NCBI GenBank assembly: GCA_000432275.1
Contig: HF995304.1
Coordinates: forward strand, 9,169-15,895
Direction of reading: 5' to 3'
DNA: 6,727 nt
Source of the DNA: Proteobacteria bacterium CAG:495
GTDB lineage: Bacteria; Pseudomonadota; Alphaproteobacteria; RF32; CAG-239
Shown here: one piece after another, positions 1 to 6,239 of the stretch
Layout of the letters: the number at the start of each line of letters is the position of its first letter
Position numbering within the stretch: the first letter of the stretch is position 1
Notes under the pieces: generated by a model
Told to the model about the DNA's origin: nothing
What the model saw: only the letters and a program-made list of their open reading frames with translations
Database searches by the model: none
Made by a program: the position numbers and the translations under genes

Positions 1-25
1 GGTTCAGCAATGAGCCGCTTTTTTT
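1..25 (+). terminator. Intrinsic terminator of a gene upstream of the window (left arm possibly cut)
   Basis: The bases GGTTC (1-5) can pair with GAGCC (12-16), with one G-T wobble, around the loop AGCAAT. GC and a run of seven T (19-25) follow. The stem would gain pairs if the bases just outside the window read AGC or GC. This is the usual form of a rho-independent terminator for a plus-strand transcript entering from the left. Confidence 0.6.
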
Positions 26-94
26 ATGCTTGAATCAAATTTATTTAAATGTTACATCATTGGACAAATTACAAACTATTAATTTTATACATTT

Positions 95-841
95 ATGGAA
101 CAGCTATTATTAAACAAAACAGAACGAAGAAAAATTTACTGGTGGATTTACCTTAGTACGCTCGCCGCCTGTCTGCTTTCAACCGCAATCGCCGTTGCCT
201 TGGCCGAACTGCCCTTTGTAAACGAGGTTATTTACGAAGAAAATAGTGTACCGGACAAGCCGGTAATGACCAATGCCAGACAAAACCTTTATATGACAGT
301 TTTTTACATAATGGTATTATATTACTTTTTAACCAGAAGAAACAAAGAGCGGCATTTTGACAAGATGCTGCCGATAATGGTTCTTTTGATGGCGATGCCG
401 ATGCAGCTTATCTTTTATTCAATCGGGCTAAAGCAAGGATTGTACTTAACGGGAAGTTCTCTTTTAATCCTGACATTTTCCTTTCTTCTGGGATTAAACC
501 TAAAAAAAGACATTGCCCGATACCGAAACAGGTATATGAGCATTTTGCTGATTATCGGCATGGCGGCAATTTTTCTGCCGTTAGTCTTGAAGACAAACGT
601 TATAGGCATAATTGCCAGGCCTTTATTCGTTATCTTATTTGCGGTACTTACCCTGATTGAGGTTCAGAGGATGAAGCTAACCTTGGAAAAAGGAATTCCG
701 GAAGCGTCATTCGGCAATTTTTACTTTACCACAATCGCCAATATGTATGTTAATTTTTTGGGAACGTTGATATTTTTTGATTTGGACAAAATCATTTACA
801 AGCTGATTGTTTCAGACAAAGACGGAGATTTTGAACAATAA
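95..841 (+). CDS. Seven-helix inner-membrane protein, divergent Bax inhibitor-1 (BI-1/YccA)-like; paralogue of the gene at 1735-2550
   Basis: The protein is 248 aa with about seven hydrophobic helices (approximately residues 15-38, 65-80, 91-111, 117-135, 148-165, 168-188 and 210-228), no cleavable signal peptide and a short charged C-terminus. Length, helix number and local pattern recall the BI-1/YccA/TMBIM family of proton-sensitive ion-leak channels. A KKD motif (138-140) precedes TM5, matching the family's TKRD. FAVLTLIEVQRMK (182-194) sits where the family has FAGLTAYDTQKIK, and MYVNFLG (217-223) sits where it has LYLDFIN. The two family aspartates in TM6 and TM7 are therefore Glu189 and Asn220 here. 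The last 67 residues align without gaps with the protein at 1735-2550. Start: the ATG at 95 has an AT-rich leader with no Shine-Dalgarno. It appears monocistronic, since terminators lie on both sides. The membrane topology is solid; the family call is inference from remembered family patterns, and the physiological role is unknown. Confidence 0.75.
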   Translation: MEQLLLNKTERRKIYWWIYLSTLAACLLSTAIAVALAELPFVNEVIYEENSVPDKPVMTNARQNLYMTVFYIMVLYYFLTRRNKERHFDKMLPIMVLLMAMPMQLIFYSIGLKQGLYLTGSSLLILTFSFLLGLNLKKDIARYRNRYMSILLIIGMAAIFLPLVLKTNVIGIIARPLFVILFAVLTLIEVQRMKLTLEKGIPEASFGNFYFTTIANMYVNFLGTLIFFDLDKIIYKLIVSDKDGDFEQ

Positions 842-854
842 AAAACATTAAACT

Positions 855-885
855 AAAGCTGTTCTTTCACAAGAACAGCTTTTTT
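855..885 (+). terminator. Intrinsic terminator of the BI-1-like gene at 95-841
   Basis: A perfect 12-bp stem is formed by arms 855-866 and 871-882 around the loop TCAC. It is followed on the plus strand by six T (880-885). The hairpin starts 13 bases after the stop codon. On the minus strand the T tract is interrupted (CTTTAG, then a later T run), so termination of the convergent glutaminase-like gene here is possible but weaker. Confidence 0.9.
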
Positions 886-909
886 CATTATCTGCAATAA
901 AAGAATTTA

Positions 910-1596
910 TCAGGCCGTTCTTCCGGAAAAAGCCTTTGCAACATTCATACTCCGGCTGCTGCGCTGAGCTTGCAGCACTAATTGCGAGCGAATGTTTTTC
1001 TGCTCGCGGCCGGAACAGTTTACGTTTTCCAGCTGGCGGTTTGCATGGACATCCAGACTTCCGGGATTAGGCGCCCGCCAATAGCCGCTGCCGCCGCTTA
1101 ATATTGTTCGGTCCTTTCCTTCGACATCACAGCCGCTGAGTTCAACCTGATAGTCACGGGCATTAAACTGAGTCTGCCACTGCTTTAAGGTTACAACCCC
1201 GTCAAAGACAATGGGATCAAACACCAGTTTTTCGGTTTTGGGACTGTCTTTGTAAACCGGAACATCAAGCACCAATGCCACATGGTAATTGCTCCAGCCG
1301 CATTCCTTAAACGTCAGCGGATCATCTGTCGGACGCATCACGCTGACCGTCGATTTGCCTTTCGGCTCACGAATAAAATTGAGCGGGGTATCTTCAGGAT
1401 AGGTTCGGGACGAGCTTTCCAGGCACCAGGCCTTAAGCGGGGTGAAGCCGTTTTCTTTAGCCTTTACCGCCAGTTTATGCGCGAAAGCATAACAGCATTC
1501 ATTCTCATAAGCATATTCCCGACGAGGAAACAGCTCATTTTTCCAACGGCTGAACAGCTGGTTATAATGCAATATTTTTTGACTATCAAATTCCAT
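910..1596 (-). CDS. Protein-glutaminase-like cysteine hydrolase (Cys-His-Asp), no signal peptide
   Basis: The protein is 228 aa and matches the motif order of bacterial protein-glutaminases (Gln deamidase type, known from Chryseobacterium proteolyticum), which hydrolyse glutamine side-chain amides in proteins to glutamate plus ammonia. CYAFAHKLA (35-43) corresponds to the family CYARAHKM, giving nucleophile Cys35. NYHVALVL (103-110) corresponds to the family SYHVA, giving His105. LVFDPIVF (124-131) corresponds to IIDPSLF, giving Asp127. After the triad, the W140 region, GYWRAPNP (171-178) and LENVNC (189-194) match the family's C-terminal elements. Cys35-His105 spacing is 70 residues, against about 41 in the Chryseobacterium enzyme, so there is an insertion of roughly 29 residues (about 61-98). 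A Ser/Arg-rich tail follows (195-228). Unlike the classic secreted enzymes there is no signal peptide or propeptide, so it would be cytosolic or exported by a dedicated system. The start is supported by AGGAAG six bases upstream of ATG. By eye it is more G+C-rich than the flanking membrane-protein genes. The fold and triad are well supported; substrate and true activity are unknown. Confidence 0.8.
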   Translation of the reverse strand: MEFDSQKILHYNQLFSRWKNELFPRREYAYENECCYAFAHKLAVKAKENGFTPLKAWCLESSSRTYPEDTPLNFIREPKGKSTVSVMRPTDDPLTFKECGWSNYHVALVLDVPVYKDSPKTEKLVFDPIVFDGVVTLKQWQTQFNARDYQVELSGCDVEGKDRTILSGGSGYWRAPNPGSLDVHANRQLENVNCSGREQKNIRSQLVLQAQRSSRSMNVAKAFSGRTA

Positions 1597-1602
1597 TTTA
1601 CA

Positions 1603-1608
1603 CTTCCT
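1603..1608 (-). promoter_or_regulatory. Shine-Dalgarno site of the glutaminase-like gene
   Basis: On the minus strand AGGAAG lies six bases before the ATG ending at 1596. It is the only clear Shine-Dalgarno among the five starts visible in the window, and it fixes the start of this gene. Confidence 0.7.
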
Positions 1609-1618
1609 GTTTTTTGAC

Positions 1619-1647
1619 AGTATAGCAAGTTTTTGAACAAAAGGGAA
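1619..1647 (-). promoter_or_regulatory. Candidate extended -10 promoter of the glutaminase-like gene
   Basis: On the minus strand TTGCTATACT (1628-1619) contains TATACT preceded by TGC, the extended -10 arrangement. At the expected distance the -35 region (1642-1647, TTCCCT on the minus strand) matches consensus poorly, as extended -10 promoters tolerate. Transcription would start near 1612, giving a leader of about 15 bases that still contains the AGGAAG site. This is assigned by motif only. Confidence 0.45.
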
Positions 1648-1668
1648 GTTTTATTAGACAAAAACTTC
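1627..1668. promoter_or_regulatory. Candidate operator: three AAGTTTT repeats between two divergent promoters
   Basis: AAGTTTTTG (1627-1635) and AAGTTTT (1646-1652) are direct copies 19 bases apart. CAAAAACTT (1659-1667) is the exact inverse of the first copy. GAAGTTTT (1645-1652) and AAAACTTC (1661-1668) also form a perfect 8-bp inverted repeat around an 8-base spacer. The cluster covers the -35 region of the minus-strand promoter candidate and abuts that of the plus-strand candidate. A regulator binding here could control both genes. No regulator gene is in the window, and AT-rich DNA produces such repeats by chance, so this is tentative. Confidence 0.3.
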
Positions 1669-1697
1669 TTGCGCAGGCGGAGATTTAGTATTATATT
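1669..1697 (+). promoter_or_regulatory. Candidate sigma-70 promoter of the second BI-1-like gene
   Basis: TTGCGC (1669-1674) and TATATT (1692-1697) are separated by 17 bases, the preferred spacing. Transcription would start near 1704, about 30 bases before the ATG at 1735. The -10 box is good and the -35 box is partial (TTG conserved). Confidence 0.4.
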
Positions 1698-1734
1698 GTC
1701 CGGCAACGAACAACAATTATTAATATTAATCATT

Positions 1735-2550
1735 ATGGAACAAATGAAACTTAAAACACCGGATATCCGGAAAACTGAATGTGTCACTATTTTAACACTT
1801 CAGCAAAAACTCAAACTCATGACGGAAATCACCTTCGGGGTTATCGGCGGAAATTTATTGTCTCTGACTTTGGCAATATTTGTTTATACGCTGCTTGCTC
1901 CTTCTTACGGCGAATCCCTCAAAGCAATGGCAGCTTTTGCAGCAATCGTAACGGCAACGCTTCCGATATTGGCCGTTAATTACCGCTGCCGCATCGTTCC
2001 TAAGTACGGGATGGCGGCTTTTTATTCCATCGTTTGCGCCAGCGCCTCGGTTTTCTTTTTCTGGGCCGCAGCGGAACACGGAACGACAAAACTGCTTTAC
2101 GGAGCAGGCATTGCACTCTGCATATATTTGGTTACCGCCTATATCGGCATACGCTGGAAATTCCGTTTAATTGTTAACGTAAACAGCAAATCTTTAGCCG
2201 GAGCCATTTATTTTGTTGCCATTTTTATTGTTTTGGGAGAATTTATGGTTGATATGCTGATACTTCAGCAGCCCACAAGCATGATTTTCACCCACAGCTG
2301 TTTGGTTTTTCTTTTTGCTCTGGCTAATATTATGGAATATCACAATATTATGCTGGAACTGGAGAAAGGAAATACGAAGAAAAACTTTAAAATGCTCAAG
2401 CTTTCGGTTATGCCGAGTTTGTTTATCAATTTGCTGGGGCTCAACGTCTGGGTAAATGTATTTAAGATAATTTATAAATACATTTTTATGGACGGATTTG
2501 AGACACAGGCATTCAGTTTACGAAAAATTTATCATGAACTCTCCAAATAA
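1735..2550 (+). CDS. Seven-helix inner-membrane protein, divergent BI-1-like; paralogue of the gene at 95-841
   Basis: From ATG 1735 the protein has 271 aa, with hydrophobic helices at about 33-55, 62-83, 93-112, 117-139, 155-175, 184-200 and 223-245. A polar N-terminus of about 30 residues precedes TM1. FALANIMEYHNIMLELEKG (194-212) aligns residue for residue with FAVLTLIEVQRMKLTLEKG (182-200) of the first gene; 18 of 58 positions are identical without gaps through the shared KIIYK motif (244-248). The TM6 acidic residue is Glu201 and the TM7 position is Asn232, the same substitutions of the BI-1 aspartate pair as in its paralogue. Start choice: the frame opens further upstream only through a TTG at 1633, which would overlap the promoter region. 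ATG 1735 gives an MEQ start and an AT-rich leader resembling that of the paralogue. There is no Shine-Dalgarno. The stop codon lies in the loop of a strong hairpin, and a WG-repeat gene follows 47 bases later, possibly co-transcribed. BI-1 membership is inferred; function is unknown. Confidence 0.72.
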   Translation: MEQMKLKTPDIRKTECVTILTLQQKLKLMTEITFGVIGGNLLSLTLAIFVYTLLAPSYGESLKAMAAFAAIVTATLPILAVNYRCRIVPKYGMAAFYSIVCASASVFFFWAAAEHGTTKLLYGAGIALCIYLVTAYIGIRWKFRLIVNVNSKSLAGAIYFVAIFIVLGEFMVDMLILQQPTSMIFTHSCLVFLFALANIMEYHNIMLELEKGNTKKNFKMLKLSVMPSLFINLLGLNVWVNVFKIIYKYIFMDGFETQAFSLRKIYHELSK

Positions 2551-2564
2551 AGGAGAGTTCATGA
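2532..2564. other. Perfect 13-bp inverted repeat enclosing the stop codon of the second BI-1-like gene
   Basis: The arms 2532-2544 and 2552-2564 are exact reverse complements around the 7-base loop AAATAAA, which contains the TAA stop (2548-2550). No T run follows on the plus strand; on the minus strand the hairpin is followed by TAAATTTTT. It could be a weak or processed 3' end, an mRNA-stabilising structure between two co-transcribed genes, or a structure opened by ribosomes finishing the upstream gene. The right arm carries AGGAGAG followed by an ATG (2561), but that ATG is not in the frame of the next gene. Confidence 0.7.
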
Positions 2565-2597
2565 CTGCAATATTATTAATTCTAAAAATCCAACAAG

Positions 2598-3470
2598 ATG
2601 GAAAAGCTAATCAAAAGACAGGGAATGCCCCTGAAAAGTACCTTTGCAGAATGTGTTGCCGCCCCCGATTACAAACTGTATATCGTCAAGAAACGGCTCA
2701 GCGAGAAATACGGCGTAATCAGAAGAGACAAAACAGACATCGTCCCTTTTCTCTTTGACCGTTATGAGGTTATTGAGCTTAACGAAGGCTACATTATTGC
2801 TCTTACGAAAGACAATATTCGGCAATATTGTCTGTATCACAGCAAATTCGGCACAATCCTCAACAAATGCCTGGATAAATTTGAAATCAAAATATCTGAT
2901 ATTGAGGAAAGAAAGAAGCCTTGGCCAATCGGCGCCGATTATGTTGAGATCTGGCAAGGCAACAAATGCGGAATTTACGATTTTCACGGCAATGAAATCA
3001 TCCCTTGCGCTTATGATGAAATAGAAGACAGTACCCGTCTTTATTTCCGTTTTTCCCATCCTGCCGAAGAAGATTTGGAACCGGCAAGATATTTTCGGGT
3101 AAAAGCGGGACAAGACTATGGTCTGTTTGACGTTTCAGGAAATCTGCTGTTGGATTTGAAATATGCCGGTATCATACCGACCTGGTCGCAAGACATATAC
3201 AAAGTTTCGCTGCACGGACAACCTGAAGAGGCTCTGTTTGACGCCAAAAATAAAAAATTCATCATTCAGGGCATTTGCAACGTCAGCATCCACAACGACG
3301 GCTTTATCTTCCATGTGAACGGACTTAAGCATGCGGCTGATTGCAACGGTGAAATCATATTTTCTTCCAAAGATTACATTTATATTTATCAGGAAGAACC
3401 TCTGATTTTTAAAACAACGGATGAAGACGGCTTTCCGATACTGGTCAACGAAAACGGCGAGGTTTTGTAA
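2598..3470 (+). CDS. WG-repeat protein, cytoplasmic, function unknown
   Basis: The protein is 290 aa, soluble, without signal peptide or membrane segments. It contains degenerate WG-type repeats (beta-hairpin units of the pattern Y/W-G-hydrophobic-x-D-x-x-G-x-x-hydrophobic-x-P-x-x-Y-D). The clearest are KCGIYDFHGNEIIPCAYDEI (123-142) and DYGLFDVSGNLLLDLKYAGI (173-192). KYGVIRRDKTDIVPFLFDRY (37-56) is a third, weaker copy; segments near 210-225, 242-260 and 277-290 (ending NENGEVL) look like further decayed units. Such repeats usually build beta-rich binding surfaces, often of unknown partner, so no reaction can be assigned. The start is uncertain: ATG 2598 has no Shine-Dalgarno, and an in-frame ATG at 2625 has a purine run directly abutting it. 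An in-frame TAA at 2583 rules out a longer form. It may share a transcript with the membrane gene ending 47 bases upstream. It ends just before a strong bidirectional terminator. Confidence 0.75.
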   Translation: MEKLIKRQGMPLKSTFAECVAAPDYKLYIVKKRLSEKYGVIRRDKTDIVPFLFDRYEVIELNEGYIIALTKDNIRQYCLYHSKFGTILNKCLDKFEIKISDIEERKKPWPIGADYVEIWQGNKCGIYDFHGNEIIPCAYDEIEDSTRLYFRFSHPAEEDLEPARYFRVKAGQDYGLFDVSGNLLLDLKYAGIIPTWSQDIYKVSLHGQPEEALFDAKNKKFIIQGICNVSIHNDGFIFHVNGLKHAADCNGEIIFSSKDYIYIYQEEPLIFKTTDEDGFPILVNENGEVL

Positions 3471-3479
3471 ACTTCTTCA

Positions 3480-3519
3480 AAAAAAACTCCTCTGAAACAA
3501 AATTCAGAGGAGTTTTTTT
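3480..3519. terminator. Bidirectional intrinsic terminator between the WG-repeat gene and valS
   Basis: The arms 3480-3496 and 3503-3519 are perfectly complementary over 17 bp around the loop ACAAAA. The GC-containing core (CTCCTCTGAA and its complement) is flanked by seven A on the left and seven T on the right, so a T tract follows the stem on either strand. It starts 9 bases after the WG-repeat stop and 10 bases beyond the valS stop, and so ends both convergent genes. Confidence 0.95.
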
Positions 3520-3529
3520 ATTGTTTGCC

Positions 3530-6187
3530 TCAGAAGTTGGCAATCCGCTGCAGAGCCTCCTGCAACTTGGCCTTGTTTTCCAGTGCTTCGGACTGACGGC
3601 GTTTTTCTTCTTCCACCACCGCAGCCGGCGCACGCTCGACAAAGCTCGGATTACCCAGCTTACGGGCATAACCTTCAAGATTTTTATCCAAGGCGGCGAT
3701 TTCTTTTTGCAGACGTTCTTTTTCGGCGGCAAAATCGACAACGCCCTTTAACGGCAACAAGATAACCGCCTCGCGAAATACGGCCTGAACCATATCTTTG
3801 CTGACTTCGGCCTCCGGAGCAAAACATTCGAGCTTCTCCAAACGAGCCAAAGAACAAATAATATTGTTGAAAGACTTAAGATGTGCGCACGAGGCGTCGT
3901 TAGCGTCCTTCAGAAAGACCGTCAGCTTGGCTCCGGCCGGCAGGTTCATTTCAGCACGCAGCGAACGAACAGCACCAATCAGTTCAATAGCCCAGTCAAT
4001 ATCTTCCATAGCGGCAGTATCAATTTTTTCCGCCTGAGGCCACGGGGCATGAATCAACTTAACGTCCCGCTGAGCCGTATTGTTCCACAGTTCCGTGGTG
4101 ATAAAGGGCATAAACGGATGCAAGATGACTAAAATACGGTCACGTACCCAGGCAAAGGCTGCACGGGTTTCCGCTTTTTCAGCCTCGTTCTCACCATAAA
4201 GAATCGGCTTAATCATTTCGATATACCAATCGCAGAATGAACCCCAGACAAACTGGTAAACCGCATTGGCAGCATCCGAAAAACGATAACTGTTCAGATT
4301 TTCGGTTACTTCACGGGTAGCTTCCTGCGCCTTGGCAATAATCCATTTGTTAACCGCGTGCTTAACCGAAGACGGCTCAAAACCCTGCGGCATTGCAGCC
4401 TCGTTCATTTCGCCAAAACGAGCCGCATTCCAAAGTTTGGTAGCAAAATTACGATAACCGGCAATTCGGTTTTCGCTCATGTTAATGTCGCGTCCCTGGG
4501 TTTCCATTGCAGCCATAAAGAAACGCAATGCGTCGGCACCGTATTTTTCAATGGTCTCCATGGGATCCACCGTGTTGCCTTTAGATTTGGACATTTTGCG
4601 CCCCTGTTCATCGCGAACCAGGCCATGGATGTAGCATTTTTTGAAAGGAACTTTCTTCATCATATACATACTCATCATCATCATCCGGGCAACCCAGAAG
4701 AAGATGATGTCAAATCCGGTTACGAGAACCGATGTCGGATAAAACGTATCCAAAAACTCGGTTTTATCAGGCCAGCCCAAGGTAGAGAATGCCCACAAAC
4801 CGGAAGAGAACCATGTATCCAACACATCGGTCTCCCGCGTAAGCTCGACATGCCGTCCATAATGCTTGTCGGCAGCCGCCTGAGCTTCGTCAACGTTTTC
4901 TTCACAGAAAATTTCGCCATCGGGTCCATACCAAATCGGCATCTGGTGACCCCACCAAAGCTGACGGGAAATACACCACGGCTGAATATTGCGCATCCAT
5001 TCAAAATAAGTCTTCTCGTAGGATTTCGGGACAAACTCCATTTCGCCCTGCTCTACCGCACGGATGGCTTCGCGCGCCAAAGTCGGCGCATCGACAAACC
5101 ATTGGTCAGTCAGCATCGGTTCAATAACAACATTGGAACGGTCGCCGTAAGGAATAACCATCGGATGGTCCTCTATTTTTTCCATCAGGCCGAGCTCTTC
5201 CAGCTTTTCAATGGTTTTAGCGCGAGCTGTTTGAGTGTCCATTCCCGGGAAAGGCGTATTTTCATTAAGGGTTGCATCTTCATTCAAGATATTAATCAAC
5301 GGCAGGTTATGACGTTTGCCGACCTCAAAATCGTTAAAGTCATGCGCCGGCGTAATCTTAACGGCACCGGTACCTTTTTCAGGGTCGGCATGTTCGTCGC
5401 CGACAATGGGAATCGGACGGTTAACAATCGGCAGAACGGCATTTTTGCCAATCAGATGTTTTAATTTTTCGTTTTCCTTGCTGACTGCAACAGCCGTATC
5501 GCCAAACATAGTTTCCGGACGGGTGGTGGCAATATGGATAAACTGGCCGGGTTCGTTTTCAATCGGATATTTGTAATAATACATTTTGCCGACGGTTTCC
5601 TTTTGAACCACCTCAAGGTCAGAAACGGCTGTCATAAATTTGGAATCCCAGTTAACCAGCTTTTTGGCCTTATAAATCAAACCGTCTTTGTATAAATTAA
5701 CGAAGATTTTGCGTACCGCACGGCTCAAGCCCTCATCCATGGTAAAACGCTCGCGGCTCCAATCGCAGGAGGCACCCAGGCGGCGCAGCTGTTTGCAAAT
5801 GGTTCCGCCGGACTGCTCTTTCCATTTCCAGACGGTCTCGATAAACTTCTCCCGGCCAAGGTCGTGACGGGTAATGCCTTCTTTGGCCAGATTGCGCTCA
5901 ACCACCATCTGGGTTGCAATACCGGCATGATCCATCCCCGGCTGCCAGAGAACCTTTTTTCCCTGCATACGGTTATAACGAATCAAAATATCCTGCAAGG
6001 TATCGTCAAGAGCATGTCCCATATGGAGGACACCGGTAACGTTAGGCGGCGGAATAACGACACAAAAAGCATCCTTGTCGCTCCGCATATCGGGTTTGAA
6101 ATCATTATCCCGTTCCCAGTCAGAATAAATTTTCTCTTCAAAATCTTTAGGATTATAGTTTTTTTCCAGCATTGTAAAAAATTCCAT
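3530..6187 (-). CDS. valS: Valine--tRNA ligase (valyl-tRNA synthetase)
   Basis: This cytoplasmic class I aminoacyl-tRNA synthetase joins valine to tRNA-Val using ATP and hydrolyses mischarged threonyl-tRNA. At 885 aa it is full length. The catalytic HIGH-type motif is HMGH (55-58) within PPPNVTGVLHMGHA (46-59). The CP1 editing domain carries TTRPETMFGDTAVAV (221-235) and AHDFNDFEVG (281-290). WCISRQLWWGHQMPIWY (404-420) and DTWFSSGLW (457-465) are typical ValS blocks. The KMSKS loop is at 531-535, followed by GNTVDP. The anticodon-binding helical domain spans about 605-760, and a Lys/Glu-rich C-terminal coiled coil about 817-885 contains the conserved LGNPSFVERAP (844-854). Start: ATG 6187 gives MEFFTMLEKNYNP. 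The internal ATG at 6172 (MLEKNYNP) agrees better with the common N-terminus of the family, so the true start may be five codons later. Neither start has a Shine-Dalgarno. The gene lies 80 bases downstream of the popZ-like gene, with a terminator-like hairpin between them. No T-box leader was seen. Confidence 0.98.
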   Translation of the reverse strand: MEFFTMLEKNYNPKDFEEKIYSDWERDNDFKPDMRSDKDAFCVVIPPPNVTGVLHMGHALDDTLQDILIRYNRMQGKKVLWQPGMDHAGIATQMVVERNLAKEGITRHDLGREKFIETVWKWKEQSGGTICKQLRRLGASCDWSRERFTMDEGLSRAVRKIFVNLYKDGLIYKAKKLVNWDSKFMTAVSDLEVVQKETVGKMYYYKYPIENEPGQFIHIATTRPETMFGDTAVAVSKENEKLKHLIGKNAVLPIVNRPIPIVGDEHADPEKGTGAVKITPAHDFNDFEVGKRHNLPLINILNEDATLNENTPFPGMDTQTARAKTIEKLEELGLMEKIEDHPMVIPYGDRSNVVIEPMLTDQWFVDAPTLAREAIRAVEQGEMEFVPKSYEKTYFEWMRNIQPWCISRQLWWGHQMPIWYGPDGEIFCEENVDEAQAAADKHYGRHVELTRETDVLDTWFSSGLWAFSTLGWPDKTEFLDTFYPTSVLVTGFDIIFFWVARMMMMSMYMMKKVPFKKCYIHGLVRDEQGRKMSKSKGNTVDPMETIEKYGADALRFFMAAMETQGRDINMSENRIAGYRNFATKLWNAARFGEMNEAAMPQGFEPSSVKHAVNKWIIAKAQEATREVTENLNSYRFSDAANAVYQFVWGSFCDWYIEMIKPILYGENEAEKAETRAAFAWVRDRILVILHPFMPFITTELWNNTAQRDVKLIHAPWPQAEKIDTAAMEDIDWAIELIGAVRSLRAEMNLPAGAKLTVFLKDANDASCAHLKSFNNIICSLARLEKLECFAPEAEVSKDMVQAVFREAVILLPLKGVVDFAAEKERLQKEIAALDKNLEGYARKLGNPSFVERAPAAVVEEEKRRQSEALENKAKLQEALQRIANF

Positions 6188-6211
6188 TTTTGTATTAACA
6201 TCTAAGACTGC

Positions 6212-6239
6212 AAAAAGCCCTCAAGGTAAACTTGGGGGC
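6212..6239 (-). terminator. Terminator-like hairpin between the popZ-like gene and valS
   Basis: On the minus strand, GCCCCCAAG (6239-6231) and CTTGAGGGC (6225-6217) form a 9-bp stem with one C-A mismatch around the loop TTTAC, followed directly by five T (6216-6212). It lies 28 bases after the popZ-like stop codon and 24 bases before valS. It probably ends or attenuates popZ transcription; the mismatch and short T run suggest partial read-through. I found no convincing separate valS promoter in the remaining bases. Confidence 0.6.

Noticed and set aside
1633..1734. Upstream extension of the second membrane gene from a TTG
   Set aside because: It would place coding sequence over both promoter candidates and the repeats. 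The added N-terminus (34 residues) has no counterpart in the paralogue, and ATG 1735 matches the paralogue's MEQ start.
1464..1787. 107-codon minus-strand frame over the divergent intergenic region
   Set aside because: It overlaps the glutaminase-like gene in another frame and covers the promoter region. It has no ribosome site or recognisable domain.
2561..2758. 65-codon frame starting at an ATG with AGGAGAG before it
   Set aside because: It overlaps the WG-repeat gene in another frame and its composition is Arg/Gln/Cys-rich nonsense. The apparent ribosome site is explained by the inverted repeat, so I list the hairpin but not a gene.
4656..4684. CAT-rich microsatellite-like stretch
   Set aside because: It encodes the Met-rich segment MMMMSMYMM of ValS, where the family normally has several Met residues. 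It is explained by coding.
4358..5464. Open frame of 368 codons on the plus strand inside valS
   Set aside because: It is fully antisense to a confidently identified valS. Its translation is His/Arg/Phe-rich with no domain or sensible hydrophobic pattern, as expected of a codon-bias shadow.
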